In this document: in pieces, positions 1-8,444 of the stretch | Position numbering within the stretch: the first letter of the stretch is position 1 | How the letters are laid out: the number at the start of each line of letters is the position of its first letter | From: Rhodanobacter sp. MP7CTX1 | Lineage (GTDB): Bacteria > Pseudomonadota > Gammaproteobacteria > Xanthomonadales > Rhodanobacteraceae | Direction: 5' to 3' | Length of the DNA stretch: 64,000 nt | Assembly: GCF_014205795.1 (NCBI RefSeq) | Contig: NZ_JACHCN010000006.1 | Span: 166,569-230,568 of the forward strand | Notes under the pieces: model-generated | Databases searched by the model: none | What the model was told of the DNA's origin: nothing | What the model saw: only the letters and a program-made list of their open reading frames with translations | Program-made: the position numbers and the translations under genes

Positions 1-2430
1 GACCACCACGTGACCTGAATTGTTGACGAGGGCGGAGCCATACTCGGCGACCGCATAGATGCCGGTGCCTTCGCGGGTGGCCGTGATACTGACATCGCCC
101 GTATTGGTGATGTTGGTGTCTCCGGCGCCGTAATAGCCGGAGCCATAGCCCACGTTGTGGTGACGCCCGGTGTGGCCGTAGATGCCGACGACATCATTGA
201 GGGCATAGTTGCCAGCCCCGATCAGCAATCCCGTCGTGACGGAGACTTTGCCGGAGTTGACGATGGAGACACTGCCGTACGCGCTCCCCGCGGCGATGCC
301 GAAGTTGGACGCGCCATAGCCGGTGGTGCCCACGGAAATCGTGCCGGAGTTATTTACGGTCGCAGCATCGTTGTAGGTGATGGCGCTGATGCCATACGCG
401 CCATGCTGAGTGGTGACAATGATGCCACCAGTGTTGTTGACCGCGACGCCACCGGCAAAGTCGGACAAGGCAGCGATGCCGACACCATCGGCAACGAAGC
501 CGGGATTGCAGTCGCAGTCGCCAACCTGGCTGACATGGATGCTGCCGGCGTTATTGACCACGGCCTGATACGACGTGCCGTAGCCGACATCGGCAACAAT
601 GCCGACGGCTCTGAGGCCGCTGGCAAAGATCGTTCCACTGGCGGTATTGGTCACCTGGGTGTCGCCGTACAGGGAAATACCTTCCACGCCGTAGGCTTTC
701 CAGGGGCCCGTTGCGCTGATGCTGCCGGAGTTGGTGACGGTCGTGCCGGCGTAACTCTGCGCGCCGATGCCCAGCACGCTGGTGACATGGAACGGGTAAC
801 CGAGCACCTGGTTTGAAAGAACCCTGATGATGCCGGAGTTGGTGACGGAGACATCACCGCTGGAAGAAATCGCCTGGATGCCGCGGACGTTGGCGAACAA
901 TGTGTTGAATGTCTGGATGTTTCCTGTGTTGGTAGCCGTTGCATTGCCGCCAGTAGCGCTGACATTGATGCCAATCCCCACGCCGAGGGTCGACGACACG
1001 TATACGGTGCCGTCATTGTTGGCGGTGGCATTGCCGTTGTAGGTTTTGGCCGCAATACCGGTGGCGTAGTCGGTTGCCCCGCCCGGTGTCACCACGCGCA
1101 GGTAACCGGCGGCAGTGTTGCTGGCGGTGGCGTTGCCGTCGCCGCTGGTAGCCGACACGCCTACCGCGCTGCCGCCGTAGGCTCCGGAAATTACAAAGCC
1201 GGAATTGCTTGCGTTGGCGTCGCCCACGGCTGAATAGGCCTCAATGTCGGTCGTCAGGCCACCGTGACCGATCACCTGCATGAAGCCTGAGCTCGTCGCT
1301 GAAGACTCGCCGTTGGCTGTTATCGCCGACACACCCACGGCGTCATAGCCGGAAGTGACAGTAATGCTGCTGGTATTGGTGGCGGTGGCGTTGCCGTTGA
1401 CCGTCTGCGCCAGGATACCGATCGCGGTACCGGAAACCGAGGTGGCCGTGACCGAACCGAAGTTATAGACACTGCTTCCCGTCTGGCCCAACGCCTCGAT
1501 GCCAATCGTCTTGCCCTGTCCACCGGTGGCCGTGACCGAGCCGGAGTTAACGACCGAGGCGTAACCATAGTTGGACGTGGCCAGTATGCCCACGGCCTGC
1601 AATGCGGCGGACGTCGCCGTGATGCTGCCGCTGTTGGTAACGCTGGCGTTGCCGTTGACGGCCTGGGCAACAATACCCCCGGCGATGCCGTAGACCGAGT
1701 TGGTTGAGCTGGCAGTGATCACACCTTCATTGGTGACGGTGGCCCCGCCGTAGGCATACGTATTGACCGCAATGGCGTTGCCATCCTGCGCGGCGGCGGT
1801 GATCGTACCGGCAGCCTGGTTGTCGACTGAGACATTGCCATTGCTTGAGTAGGCGCTGACGGCCGTCACGTCGTAGACGCCGGCGCTGTAGGCGTTGATA
1901 GGGCCGTTGTTGACCACGCTCACGTCACCGTACGCGTTGACGTCCATCGCTTTGGCACCTGATGCCGTGACGTTGGTGGTGATGCTGGCTTGGTTGTTCA
2001 CCGCCGCCGTCGTCGCGCTGTTCGCAAAAATGCCATCGGCCCCTTGCGTGGTGATGTCCGCGTAACTGGTCACGCCGACGTTGCCACCCCAATTGGCATC
2101 AATCCCCATCAAGCCGTCGGCAGGAGTCACGCTGGTCGGCACGCTGTTCGCGCTGTCGCCCAGCACCAGGGTGAGGTCGGTGACAGGCGTAAAGAATGAG
2201 GGGTCAGGCAAGGTGTTTGTGAAGGCGCCCTCGCAAGTCTCTGTGGCCGGTGTCGTGAAGACGCAGCTCTGCGCCATCGCGGCACCACTGCCGCCCAGAG
2301 CCAACAAGGTGGCCGAAATCGCCAGGGCCGCGCGGATAGCGCGAGTGACCGGCGCGACCGGGAGGGCCGGAGTGAGGCGGGTCTTGTTTAGACGGCCATT
2401 TGTGCGTGTGTGCATGTCCAACCCCATCAT
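1..2430 (-). CDS. Large repetitive secreted adhesin / autotransporter-like protein (5' part only)
   Basis: The reading frame stays open from the start to the left edge, so at least 810 residues are present and the C-terminus is missing. The start at 2430 (Met-Met-Gly-Leu-Asp-Met) follows a purine-rich stretch; the Met at 2415 is an alternative. A long basic N-terminus and a hydrophobic segment ending in Ala-Met-Ala-Gln-Ser form a signal peptide with an Ala-X-Ala site near residue 54. The rest is degenerate repeats of about 30-40 residues with cores such as VTNSGSI, VNNSG and GIAA, rich in Asn, Ser, Thr, Gly and Ala and nearly free of Lys and Cys. This composition is typical of right-handed beta-helix passenger domains in type V secreted adhesins. 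A C-terminal beta-barrel is expected but lies outside the window. Function in adhesion or aggregation is inferred. Confidence 0.75.
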   Translation of the reverse strand, partial: MMGLDMHTRTNGRLNKTRLTPALPVAPVTRAIRAALAISATLLALGGSGAAMAQSCVFTTPATETCEGAFTNTLPDPSFFTPVTDLTLVLGDSANSVPTSVTPADGLMGIDANWGGNVGVTSYADITTQGADGIFANSATTAAVNNQASITTNVTASGAKAMDVNAYGDVSVVNNGPINAYSAGVYDVTAVSAYSSNGNVSVDNQAAGTITAAAQDGNAIAVNTYAYGGATVTNEGVITASSTNSVYGIAGGIVAQAVNGNASVTNSGSITATSAALQAVGILATSNYGYASVVNSGSVTATGGQGKTIGIEALGQTGSSVYNFGSVTATSVSGTAIGILAQTVNGNATATNTSSITVTSGYDAVGVSAITANGESSATSSGFMQVIGHGGLTTDIEAYSAVGDANASNSGFVISGAYGGSAVGVSATSGDGNATASNTAAGYLRVVTPGGATDYATGIAAKTYNGNATANNDGTVYVSSTLGVGIGINVSATGGNATATNTGNIQTFNTLFANVRGIQAISSSGDVSVTNSGIIRVLSNQVLGYPFHVTSVLGIGAQSYAGTTVTNSGSISATGPWKAYGVEGISLYGDTQVTNTASGTIFASGLRAVGIVADVGYGTSYQAVVNNAGSIHVSQVGDCDCNPGFVADGVGIAALSDFAGGVAVNNTGGIIVTTQHGAYGISAITYNDAATVNNSGTISVGTTGYGASNFGIAAGSAYGSVSIVNSGKVSVTTGLLIGAGNYALNDVVGIYGHTGRHHNVGYGSGYYGAGDTNITNTGDVSITATREGTGIYAVAEYGSALVNNSGHVVV

Positions 2431-2614
2431 GAAATGAAACCCCCAAGTCTTGTCATCGGTGATAGCGTGCCCCGGCTTGCGGGATCGCCATGTCGTTTGT
2501 CTTCAGATGCTTCGTGCGAAACGTCAGGTTTCGGGGAGAAGCCCGAACTCACTCGCATGTCCGCGCTTGGCGGAGCGAAGGGTTGTCGGTCGTCCCGCAT
2601 GTCAGGTCTGCGGC

Positions 2615-2635
2615 TCGTCGCGCTCGAGGCGACGA
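2615..2635 (-). terminator. Stem-loop downstream of the S53 peptidase gene
   Basis: TCGTCGC (2615-2621) and GCGACGA (2629-2635) form a 7-bp stem with a 7-base loop, 14 bases after the peptidase stop on the minus strand. There is no U-tract, so termination is only a possibility. Confidence 0.3.
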
Positions 2636-2648
2636 ACCGCGATAGTTG

Positions 2649-4514
2649 CTACTTGATCGTCACCGATGTGGTCTTGGCGATCACATAGCCGGCGGTGTCG
2701 GTTACCGTCTCGGAGACGGTGTAGGCGCCCGCTTTGGGATAGAGATGGCTGGTATTGATGGCGGTGGTCGGCGCGCCGCCGTCGCCGAAATTCCACACGT
2801 GCGAAGTGATGGTGCCGGCGCTATCGGTAGAGGTGTCGGTGAATTTGGCCACCAGCCCGGCGGCGGTCTCGCTGAAGTTGGCGACCAGCGGGCTAGGCAC
2901 GCCGATCTGGCTGGCCAAGGCGCCGAGAATCACGCTGCCACGACCGCTCGCGAAGTCGTAACCCACCTTGGCCACTTCACCGCCGTTGTTGCCTACCGTA
3001 ATGTCGTGGAAGTCCGCCGCTGGCAGCTGGTACAACAGAGGTGCGGCGAAACCGATGGAGGTGCCTTTGACCGCGATCATGCGTGCCCAAAGGCCGACGA
3101 AGATCGGGGAAGCCAGGCTGGTTCCGCCCCATTGCTCAAGGCCGCCATTGACGTAAACCTCTGCACCCGAATTCGGATCGGCGTCCATCGCAATATCAGG
3201 CAGGCCACGCTTGGTGCCAGGAACGAGTGCGTTCTGCCAGCTCGGCTTCGGTTCGAAGGTACTCGGGCTGCCGCCGGCATCGACCCAAACGGTTTCACTG
3301 CTCCAGGTTGTCGTCGACGCATCGAGCGTGGTGCCGCCAACGGCGACCACATACGGCGAGTCGGCAGGCCAGCTGGGCGTGGTGCCGCCGTTTTGACATT
3401 CGTCAGCGCCCCGGTCACCGGTGGCGATCGAGAAGGTCTGACCTTGCGCGACAGCGAGCTCGAAGATCTGATCCGACGCGGCTGCCGTCCCGTCGTTCTT
3501 CGTGTCGGTTTCGCAGCCGCCGATCGAGACGTTGATGACCTTGGCCACGTTGGCCGTTACTGCCGCATTGAAGTCAGCCAGCAAATCAGCGTCGGTCAAA
3601 CTAGGCGCGACGTAGAGGATGAGCTGACCCACCTGGCCACCGCTAGCGCCGATGATGTCCTGGGTATCGATGCTCCATTCGTCGTTACCGCTGGTGTCAC
3701 CGCTGTCCGCGCCAACGTAGATCACTTGGGTATTGACCGTCGCCAGGCTGTTGTTGGCAGTGAAAGTGTTCAGATCGGCGACCGATTGAGTCATGTCGCC
3801 TTCGGTAATAATGCCGACGGTGACGCCCGCGGCGGTCGGCACACCGCTACCGCCATAGATCGACGAGAATTGCGTCGGGTCATGCGGTGCGACGCTAGCG
3901 GCGCTGGCGCTGGTTTTCGCCTGCGCACGCTGCGCGAAAGTATGTGCCACATAGGCATTTTGCAGGCCGATCACCGACAGCACACTGTCCTGCAACGCAG
4001 CGGGCACGTGAGCATCGCTATTGTTGGCGAAAGCCTGTCGACCGTCCTTCGTCTGCACTCGCGCGAACGACGTCTGGAAGGCTGCCTGCGCGGTGGCGGC
4101 CGTGCCGTCTGCCGACACCAGCAGATGATTGGGTGAGATCACGACGTTGGTGAAACCCGTCTGGGTCAGATAAGTCGCAACCGCCTGGGCTTGCGCCTGC
4201 GTCGGCGCGTGCTCCGACGAGAACCGTGCCGGTGTCAGCGTCTGGTGCGCCACAACAAGCGCATCAAGCTCGTCGCTGTTGCGCACTTTCAGCGCGACCA
4301 CGATGTGCATGGGCTGCGTGTGCGCAAGCACGCCCGTAAAGGCATCGCCGGGGTGCAGGGTGGTGCTGCTGGCCACCGCGACGCCCGCACTAGCGGGGAG
4401 GACGGTGCTGGCTTGCGCGGACATGACCGCGGCCGCAGCGAGCGCAAGCGATATGGTCATGGCCAGCGCGGGAACGGGAGAGTTGCGAAGCGTCGTGAGT
4501 TTCATTTGATCCAC
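2649..4514 (-). CDS. Secreted S53 (sedolisin/kumamolisin-type) serine peptidase with C-terminal PKD domain
   Basis: A 621-residue preproprotein. Residues 1-36 form a signal peptide (hydrophobic core, Ala-Gln-Ala-Ser). Residues about 50-200 match the pro-kumamolisin activation domain, and about 210-525 the S53 catalytic domain. The family's Glu-x3-Asp pair is visible as E279 and D283 in EWSID, and the nucleophile as S466 in GGTSLASP. Residues about 540-621 are a PKD domain (WNFGDG motif) that probably binds substrate or carbohydrate. S53 enzymes mature by acid-triggered self-cleavage and act as extracellular endopeptidases. The start could also be the Met at 4505; neither has a strong ribosome-binding site. 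The gene lies upstream of the adhesin on the same strand but 218 bases apart, so co-transcription is uncertain. Confidence 0.9.
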   Translation of the reverse strand: MDQMKLTTLRNSPVPALAMTISLALAAAAVMSAQASTVLPASAGVAVASSTTLHPGDAFTGVLAHTQPMHIVVALKVRNSDELDALVVAHQTLTPARFSSEHAPTQAQAQAVATYLTQTGFTNVVISPNHLLVSADGTAATAQAAFQTSFARVQTKDGRQAFANNSDAHVPAALQDSVLSVIGLQNAYVAHTFAQRAQAKTSASAASVAPHDPTQFSSIYGGSGVPTAAGVTVGIITEGDMTQSVADLNTFTANNSLATVNTQVIYVGADSGDTSGNDEWSIDTQDIIGASGGQVGQLILYVAPSLTDADLLADFNAAVTANVAKVINVSIGGCETDTKNDGTAAASDQIFELAVAQGQTFSIATGDRGADECQNGGTTPSWPADSPYVVAVGGTTLDASTTTWSSETVWVDAGGSPSTFEPKPSWQNALVPGTKRGLPDIAMDADPNSGAEVYVNGGLEQWGGTSLASPIFVGLWARMIAVKGTSIGFAAPLLYQLPAADFHDITVGNNGGEVAKVGYDFASGRGSVILGALASQIGVPSPLVANFSETAAGLVAKFTDTSTDSAGTITSHVWNFGDGGAPTTAINTSHLYPKAGAYTVSETVTDTAGYVIAKTTSVTIK

Positions 4515-5208
4515 ACAGGGTTAGTGATGCCCAAAGGCGAGGATGGTTTTGTTGAATCGCCGAGCGTTGGCGTCCGTGCCCCATGCAGCAACAAGCGCGC
4601 ACGGCCAAGCCCCGTTGCTGTAGTGCGTCGGGAGTAATGTCGGTGAGGACAGGTGATCTTGAGTCGAGCGTTGCTATCGCCGCGGGCGACAGAATTTATC
4701 GGCAAACAACGATGGCAACAGGACTCTGGAACAGCAATGGATCGCGAAGCTACCAAGATCGCTACAGAGAGTGACCGCTGCTACGTCAATCAAAGGTGCT
4801 GACGACGATCAGGGTAACGGGCGTTGCAATCGAGCGTCCGGGCATCGGCGGTAGTCGGCCGGACGTACATCATGTAGCAGGTGAGAACTGCGGCCAGCCG
4901 TGGCCACAGCAGCTTGCTCTACTTGGCGTGCTCTATTTGGAGCGACCTACTTTTTGTAGTTGCGTTTGCGCAACGATGGAAACGTGTCCAACCTTGCAGC
5001 AGATCGCTGCAGCGCTGACTTCGTCATCGACTCTTCATGCAGTCGACATCAATCAGTCGCCTTCCCTATTGCGATCGAGTATCGGCGCGAGCAGGGGACG
5101 TATCAATAGAAAACACTGGTTGATCTCTCTCTTGGGAGAAATCAACCAATCGTTCATTATGTAGATGTGTGCGATGGGTGAGCACCAAAACACAGTATCG
5201 CGGTAGCT
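4515..5208. other. 694-bp intergenic region with no convincing gene
   Basis: This lies between the S53 peptidase start and the stop of the two-HTH regulator, both on the minus strand. Short open frames on either strand lack codon bias, ribosome-binding sites and recognisable products. It holds a likely terminator for the regulator (5111-5148) and a small palindrome, GTTGCG (4959-4964) with CGCAAC (4969-4974). The remaining roughly 590 bases upstream of the peptidase are unusually long for this compact region and may hold its promoter and control sites. I see no riboswitch-like architecture. Confidence 0.6.
5111..5148 (-). terminator. Rho-independent terminator of the two-HTH regulator gene
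   Basis: Arms TGGTTGAT (5117-5124) and ATCAACCA (5141-5148) pair perfectly, with four more pairs inside after one mismatch. Read on the minus strand, the stem is followed by GTGTTTTCT, a short U-tract, about 60 bases after the stop codon. Confidence 0.6.
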
Positions 5209-6255
5209 TCAGCCGCCCTTGGGCGTCTTTTTGCTTCGCGTGCTTGCGGCGGGTTGCTGCGGAAATGCATCCATCGCTGCGCGCCAACCCAACTGGAATC
5301 GCGTACGCGTGCCGAAACTCTTCATGAGTTCGCCGATGCGACGATTGAGCGTCGTGGTGGACATTCCGGCCTCATAGGCAATCGCTTTGTCGTTGAGTCC
5401 CGCAGCCAACAGCGGTATCACCTGCTCGGCAGCATCCGACAATCGCGAGTCGGGCGTTCCGGTTTTCAACTCGCCGGTTTGCGTAAATACGATCGGCGTC
5501 GAGCGCTCCCAGGTGAGCTCGAAGAGCGCATAGAGTGCGTCAAGCAGTGAGGAAGAGCGCACCAACATGACGGGCCCGCCCTGATCTTCGACATTCAACG
5601 GAATAAGGCCCACACGCCGATCGACTATCATCATCTTGATCGGCAAGGTTGGGGAAACGCGCGCCTCTTCACCCTTTTTGATGTCTTGACGCAATGAATT
5701 CAACGCGCCCGGCAACGCCAGATAGCCTGCATCCGAAATCGTTCGTATGCGCAGATCCGGTGGCATTTCGTAGGGAAATCCCTGGATCTGCAGCGTAGGT
5801 GCGCGCTGGAAACCGACAATTTCGCTCTGAACCGTCTGCAGCATCTGCACCACAATCTGCCCCAGCGCAGCGCGGCTGGTGATGAGCTCAACCAGTTGCT
5901 CGCTTTCTTGAGTGTCGTGCGAGCTTGAGATCTGCTTCTTCAGCACCGGGATTATCGAACGCGCACGTTCGATATCAGCTTGGCGCTGACTGGCCAGCGC
6001 CTCGATGGCGAGCTCCGGCGAGGCAGCGATGTATCGGCGCGGCCGCTCGGGCGAGTGGGATGCCAGCCCCTTGGACTCGATGCTGTCGAGTAGCCGCTGC
6101 GCTTTGCGCGGTGACAGGGAAAGCAGGCTGGCGATATCTTCCGTGGTCGCCAACCGGTGGGATAGAAGAGCGCTGTAGGTGCTCTCCTCCATCTCGTCAA
6201 TGCCCAGTACTTCCAATGGCCTTGGTGATTGGGCTCCTGCGCGAAGTGTGTTCAT
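5209..6255 (-). CDS. Transcriptional regulator with TrmB-like N-terminal and LuxR-like C-terminal HTH
   Basis: 348 residues from the ATG at 6255, chosen because AGGAG sits 5 bases upstream; the upstream in-frame ATG at 6270 would place that site inside the gene. Residues about 15-75 form a winged-helix segment (LLSHRLATTEDIASLLSLSP) like TrmB or MarR proteins. A coiled stretch and a phospholipase D-like effector region follow. The C-terminal 60 residues form a second HTH in LuxR position (LLAAGLNDKAIAYEAGMSTT). This architecture resembles actinobacterial TrmB/LuxR hybrids. No receiver domain is present, so it is not a classical response regulator. The gene has its own terminator, and no target is evident beside it. 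DNA binding is well supported; the ligand is unknown. Confidence 0.75.
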   Translation of the reverse strand: MNTLRAGAQSPRPLEVLGIDEMEESTYSALLSHRLATTEDIASLLSLSPRKAQRLLDSIESKGLASHSPERPRRYIAASPELAIEALASQRQADIERARSIIPVLKKQISSSHDTQESEQLVELITSRAALGQIVVQMLQTVQSEIVGFQRAPTLQIQGFPYEMPPDLRIRTISDAGYLALPGALNSLRQDIKKGEEARVSPTLPIKMMIVDRRVGLIPLNVEDQGGPVMLVRSSSLLDALYALFELTWERSTPIVFTQTGELKTGTPDSRLSDAAEQVIPLLAAGLNDKAIAYEAGMSTTTLNRRIGELMKSFGTRTRFQLGWRAAMDAFPQQPAASTRSKKTPKGG

Positions 6256-6442
6256 TGCATCTCCTCGCACGTCGGATTTCCCGAGGCGGACTGATTTTGG
6301 CTCAGGCGTCTATCCGACAGGCCACTCGTTCCGGCTGAATATTTCGGATGGCATCGTGTTCGCGACCACGCTTCATGATCTTCCCCAGAGTAGCAAGCGC
6401 GGGCGCGCCGTGCCTCGAATGAAAGCCTGACGCGCCTCGCAA

Positions 6443-6469
6443 GCTGACGTGATGCCTCGTCACGTCAGC
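6443..6469. other. Perfect 10-bp inverted repeat between the SPFH gene and the regulator
   Basis: GCTGACGTGA (6443-6452) and TCACGTCAGC (6460-6469) are exact complements around a 7-base loop. It sits 65 bases after the SPFH stop on the minus strand and about 190 bases upstream of the regulator start. No U-tract follows, so it could be a terminator, a transcript-stabilising hairpin, or an operator for the regulator. Confidence 0.4.
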
Positions 6470-6534
6470 CCGCCCAAGAGGCGGCCGTGAGCGATGCAGG
6501 TCGCCCACGGCGCATCGTGGCGTCGACACCGTGA

Positions 6535-7446
6535 CTACTTGGCCTCTCCGCTGTGCAGGTCGATCATCGGTATGGATCCAGCTCCCACGACCTGGGGCAA
6601 GATGCCGTTCCAGCGCTGCATCCCGTAGAAGTGCACGTAATCCGGGTTGGTCTTGAGGGCGTTGCCGACGGACGCGATGGCCTTTGCTTGCGCATCCGCC
6701 TGCAGCACGATGGCCTGTGCTTCGCCGTTGGCGCGTTCCACCGCGGCCTGCGCTTCGGCCGATGCCGTCACGGTCTTCTGCTGCCCCTCGAATTTCTTTT
6801 GGGCCACCGTGTTCTCGGCCTGGACGGCGAGATTCTTGGCGCGTACGGCCTCTTCGATCGACTGATCGAACACCGGCGAGTAGTGGATGCCGGTCAACTG
6901 CACGTCAATCGTCTCTACGTTGAACAGTCGCCGCAGCGCCTCGCTGACATCCTTCCTCATCTGGGCCGTGATCTGCGAGCGCTGATCGGAGATGGTCAGC
7001 GTGTTGTACTGGGCAAACGCGGCCAGTGCGCGATCCCTTACGACCGGAAGAATCGTGGCGTCGATGTCGAAGTTGCCAGCTCGTCCTACGTGATAAAGCA
7101 GGTTCATCACCGCCGCGCTGGGAATCTGGTAGATGATGCTGACGTCGATGGTGACCTTTTGATTGTCATTGGTATAGACGTCCAAAGCATTGAGCGTATA
7201 GACGGAACGACTCGTCTGGATGCGGTCGACATCCTCGAAGAATGGAACCTTGAAGTGCATCCCCGTAGTGAGCGGCGCCGCCGTCATCGGCGTGCCACCA
7301 AGCCAGCGCGTGCCTGCTTCGTCACTCGGCGAAATCACGAAGACGCTGTTCAGAAGCAGGACAACAATGGCAACGGGGACGGCGATCTTCCAGACGGACA
7401 GGCTTCCAGGGAGGCCAGTGGCTCCGCCCAGTGGGAAATTTTTCAT
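6535..7446 (-). CDS. SPFH/Band 7 (prohibitin-like) membrane-anchored protein
   Basis: 303 residues. One membrane segment at about 17-38 (WKIAVPVAIVVLLLNSVFVI) leads into an SPFH domain (about 40-210). A long Ala/Glu/Gln-rich helix follows (about 195-260: AVQAENTVAQKKFEGQQK), typical of the oligomerising coiled coil of prohibitins, stomatins and HflK/C. Such proteins form ring scaffolds in the inner membrane and often modulate proteases or membrane microdomains. No NfeD-type partner or HflC neighbour is present, so it stands alone. The ribosome-binding site is weak (TAGAG upstream). The family call is firm; the exact role is unknown. Confidence 0.85.
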   Translation of the reverse strand: MKNFPLGGATGLPGSLSVWKIAVPVAIVVLLLNSVFVISPSDEAGTRWLGGTPMTAAPLTTGMHFKVPFFEDVDRIQTSRSVYTLNALDVYTNDNQKVTIDVSIIYQIPSAAVMNLLYHVGRAGNFDIDATILPVVRDRALAAFAQYNTLTISDQRSQITAQMRKDVSEALRRLFNVETIDVQLTGIHYSPVFDQSIEEAVRAKNLAVQAENTVAQKKFEGQQKTVTASAEAQAAVERANGEAQAIVLQADAQAKAIASVGNALKTNPDYVHFYGMQRWNGILPQVVGAGSIPMIDLHSGEAK

Positions 7447-7616
7447 GTGTGCTCTATTCCAGAGATGGGTTGCGGCGGTTGGGGTTGGTTTGGATCGGAT
7501 ACAGACATCAGTCTAGATGCAGAGTTTGTGCTTTGTTGACCCGCCCCCTGGTCGGGCAACATTCCGGAGGACGTCTCCGGCGGAACTCCCCTGAAGTCGG
7601 AGGGCATGACTTCGCG

Positions 7617-8318
7617 CTAGGTTTTGTCCGGCTTCGGCCGCTTGAGCTCGCTTACTTCCAGCACCTGCGCGATGCGCATGCCGTCCCAGCGGTAGATCAG
7701 GTGCTGTGCCTGCACGCAGGGGGCGACCACGTCGGGGTAGAACGCGGCGAGGCATTCGCCCCCGACATGGCGGACGCTGTCATAGACGATGCCGCTGGAG
7801 CCGGCGGCGCGCAGGTCGCGGGCGAGCGCGACGCTGGCTACATAGCTGTCCGGGTCGTGCGCCGCAGGCCAACCGCCGCGCAGATCATGCAACTTGCCGT
7901 CGACACTGCTGCGGTAGCAGCGCATTTCGATTTCGCATGCCGGCTCGGCAGTGGCGGCGAGGAATTGTTCACGGTGATACACGGTTTCTTCTACCGCCGT
8001 GGCGACGTTGTGCGCGGCATAGAACACCCCCCAGCTGCCGTCGGAAAAACGACTGCCCGCCGGGTTGAGATGGGTAAACGCGGCCATCACCGGCGTCGAG
8101 CCGGGGCCGCTGATGCGGCGTTCCTTCGGCACCAGTTTCAGTGCGCCGGCCTCTTCGCGCAGACGCGGGTTGGTCAGCGCCTCGATCGCAAAGACGGCAT
8201 CGAGATCTGCCGGGCTGGCAATCCGGTCGAACACGCCCACCGGCGGAAACCGGCTCGGCACAATGCGATAGACCTGGTTCCAGCGGATGCGTTTGAGCGG
8301 TGGTAGAGCGGTCGGCAT
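7617..8318 (-). CDS. RES-domain toxin of a type II toxin-antitoxin system
   Basis: 233 residues from the ATG at 8318, preceded by GGAGA at good spacing. The family's conserved residues are visible: Arg in VYRIVPSR (R18), Glu in ATAVEETVYH (E110/E111), and Ser in GIVYDSVRH. The segment RFSDGSWGVFYAA matches the R-W-N-x2-G-x3-Y-A signature. RES toxins (for example mycobacterial MbcT) degrade NAD+ and stop growth until bound by their Xre-type antitoxin. The partner lies upstream on the same strand, the usual antitoxin-first order. The 126-base gap between them carries a REP-like repeat. Activity is inferred from the family and the intact residues. Confidence 0.88.
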   Translation of the reverse strand: MPTALPPLKRIRWNQVYRIVPSRFPPVGVFDRIASPADLDAVFAIEALTNPRLREEAGALKLVPKERRISGPGSTPVMAAFTHLNPAGSRFSDGSWGVFYAAHNVATAVEETVYHREQFLAATAEPACEIEMRCYRSSVDGKLHDLRGGWPAAHDPDSYVASVALARDLRAAGSSGIVYDSVRHVGGECLAAFYPDVVAPCVQAQHLIYRWDGMRIAQVLEVSELKRPKPDKT

Positions 8319-8352
8319 CGGGTCTCCGGTGAACTCGGGCTCCGCACTGAAG

Positions 8353-8380
8353 GCATCGCGCACAGGGTGCGCTCCTACAA
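8353..8380 (-). repeat. REP-like element, copy 1
   Basis: Read on the minus strand this begins TGTAGGAGCGCACC and ends GTGCGCGATGC. The internal GCGCAC and GTGCGC pair, giving a short palindrome. The same 27 bases recur exactly at 63375-63401. The style resembles REP elements of Pseudomonas and Xanthomonadales. This copy lies between antitoxin and toxin. Confidence 0.7.
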
Positions 8381-8444
8381 GTGCCCGTCAATGATGATCG
8401 CAAAGGCCTGTGTCGCGGACTGCGACGGTTTTGGCCAGCGCCGT

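Noticed and set aside
157..1055. Plus- and minus-strand open frames inside the repetitive adhesin region
   Set aside because: They arise from the high-GC repeats. Only the minus-strand frame starting at 2430 runs through the region with a signal peptide and coherent repeats.
2646..4136. A 496-codon plus-strand open frame opposite the S53 peptidase
   Set aside because: It lacks any recognisable domain and mirrors the peptidase codons; the peptidase has clear catalytic motifs.
4796..5164. A 122-codon plus-strand frame in the 694-bp gap
   Set aside because: No ribosome-binding site, no codon bias and an implausible composition; it also covers the terminator of the regulator.
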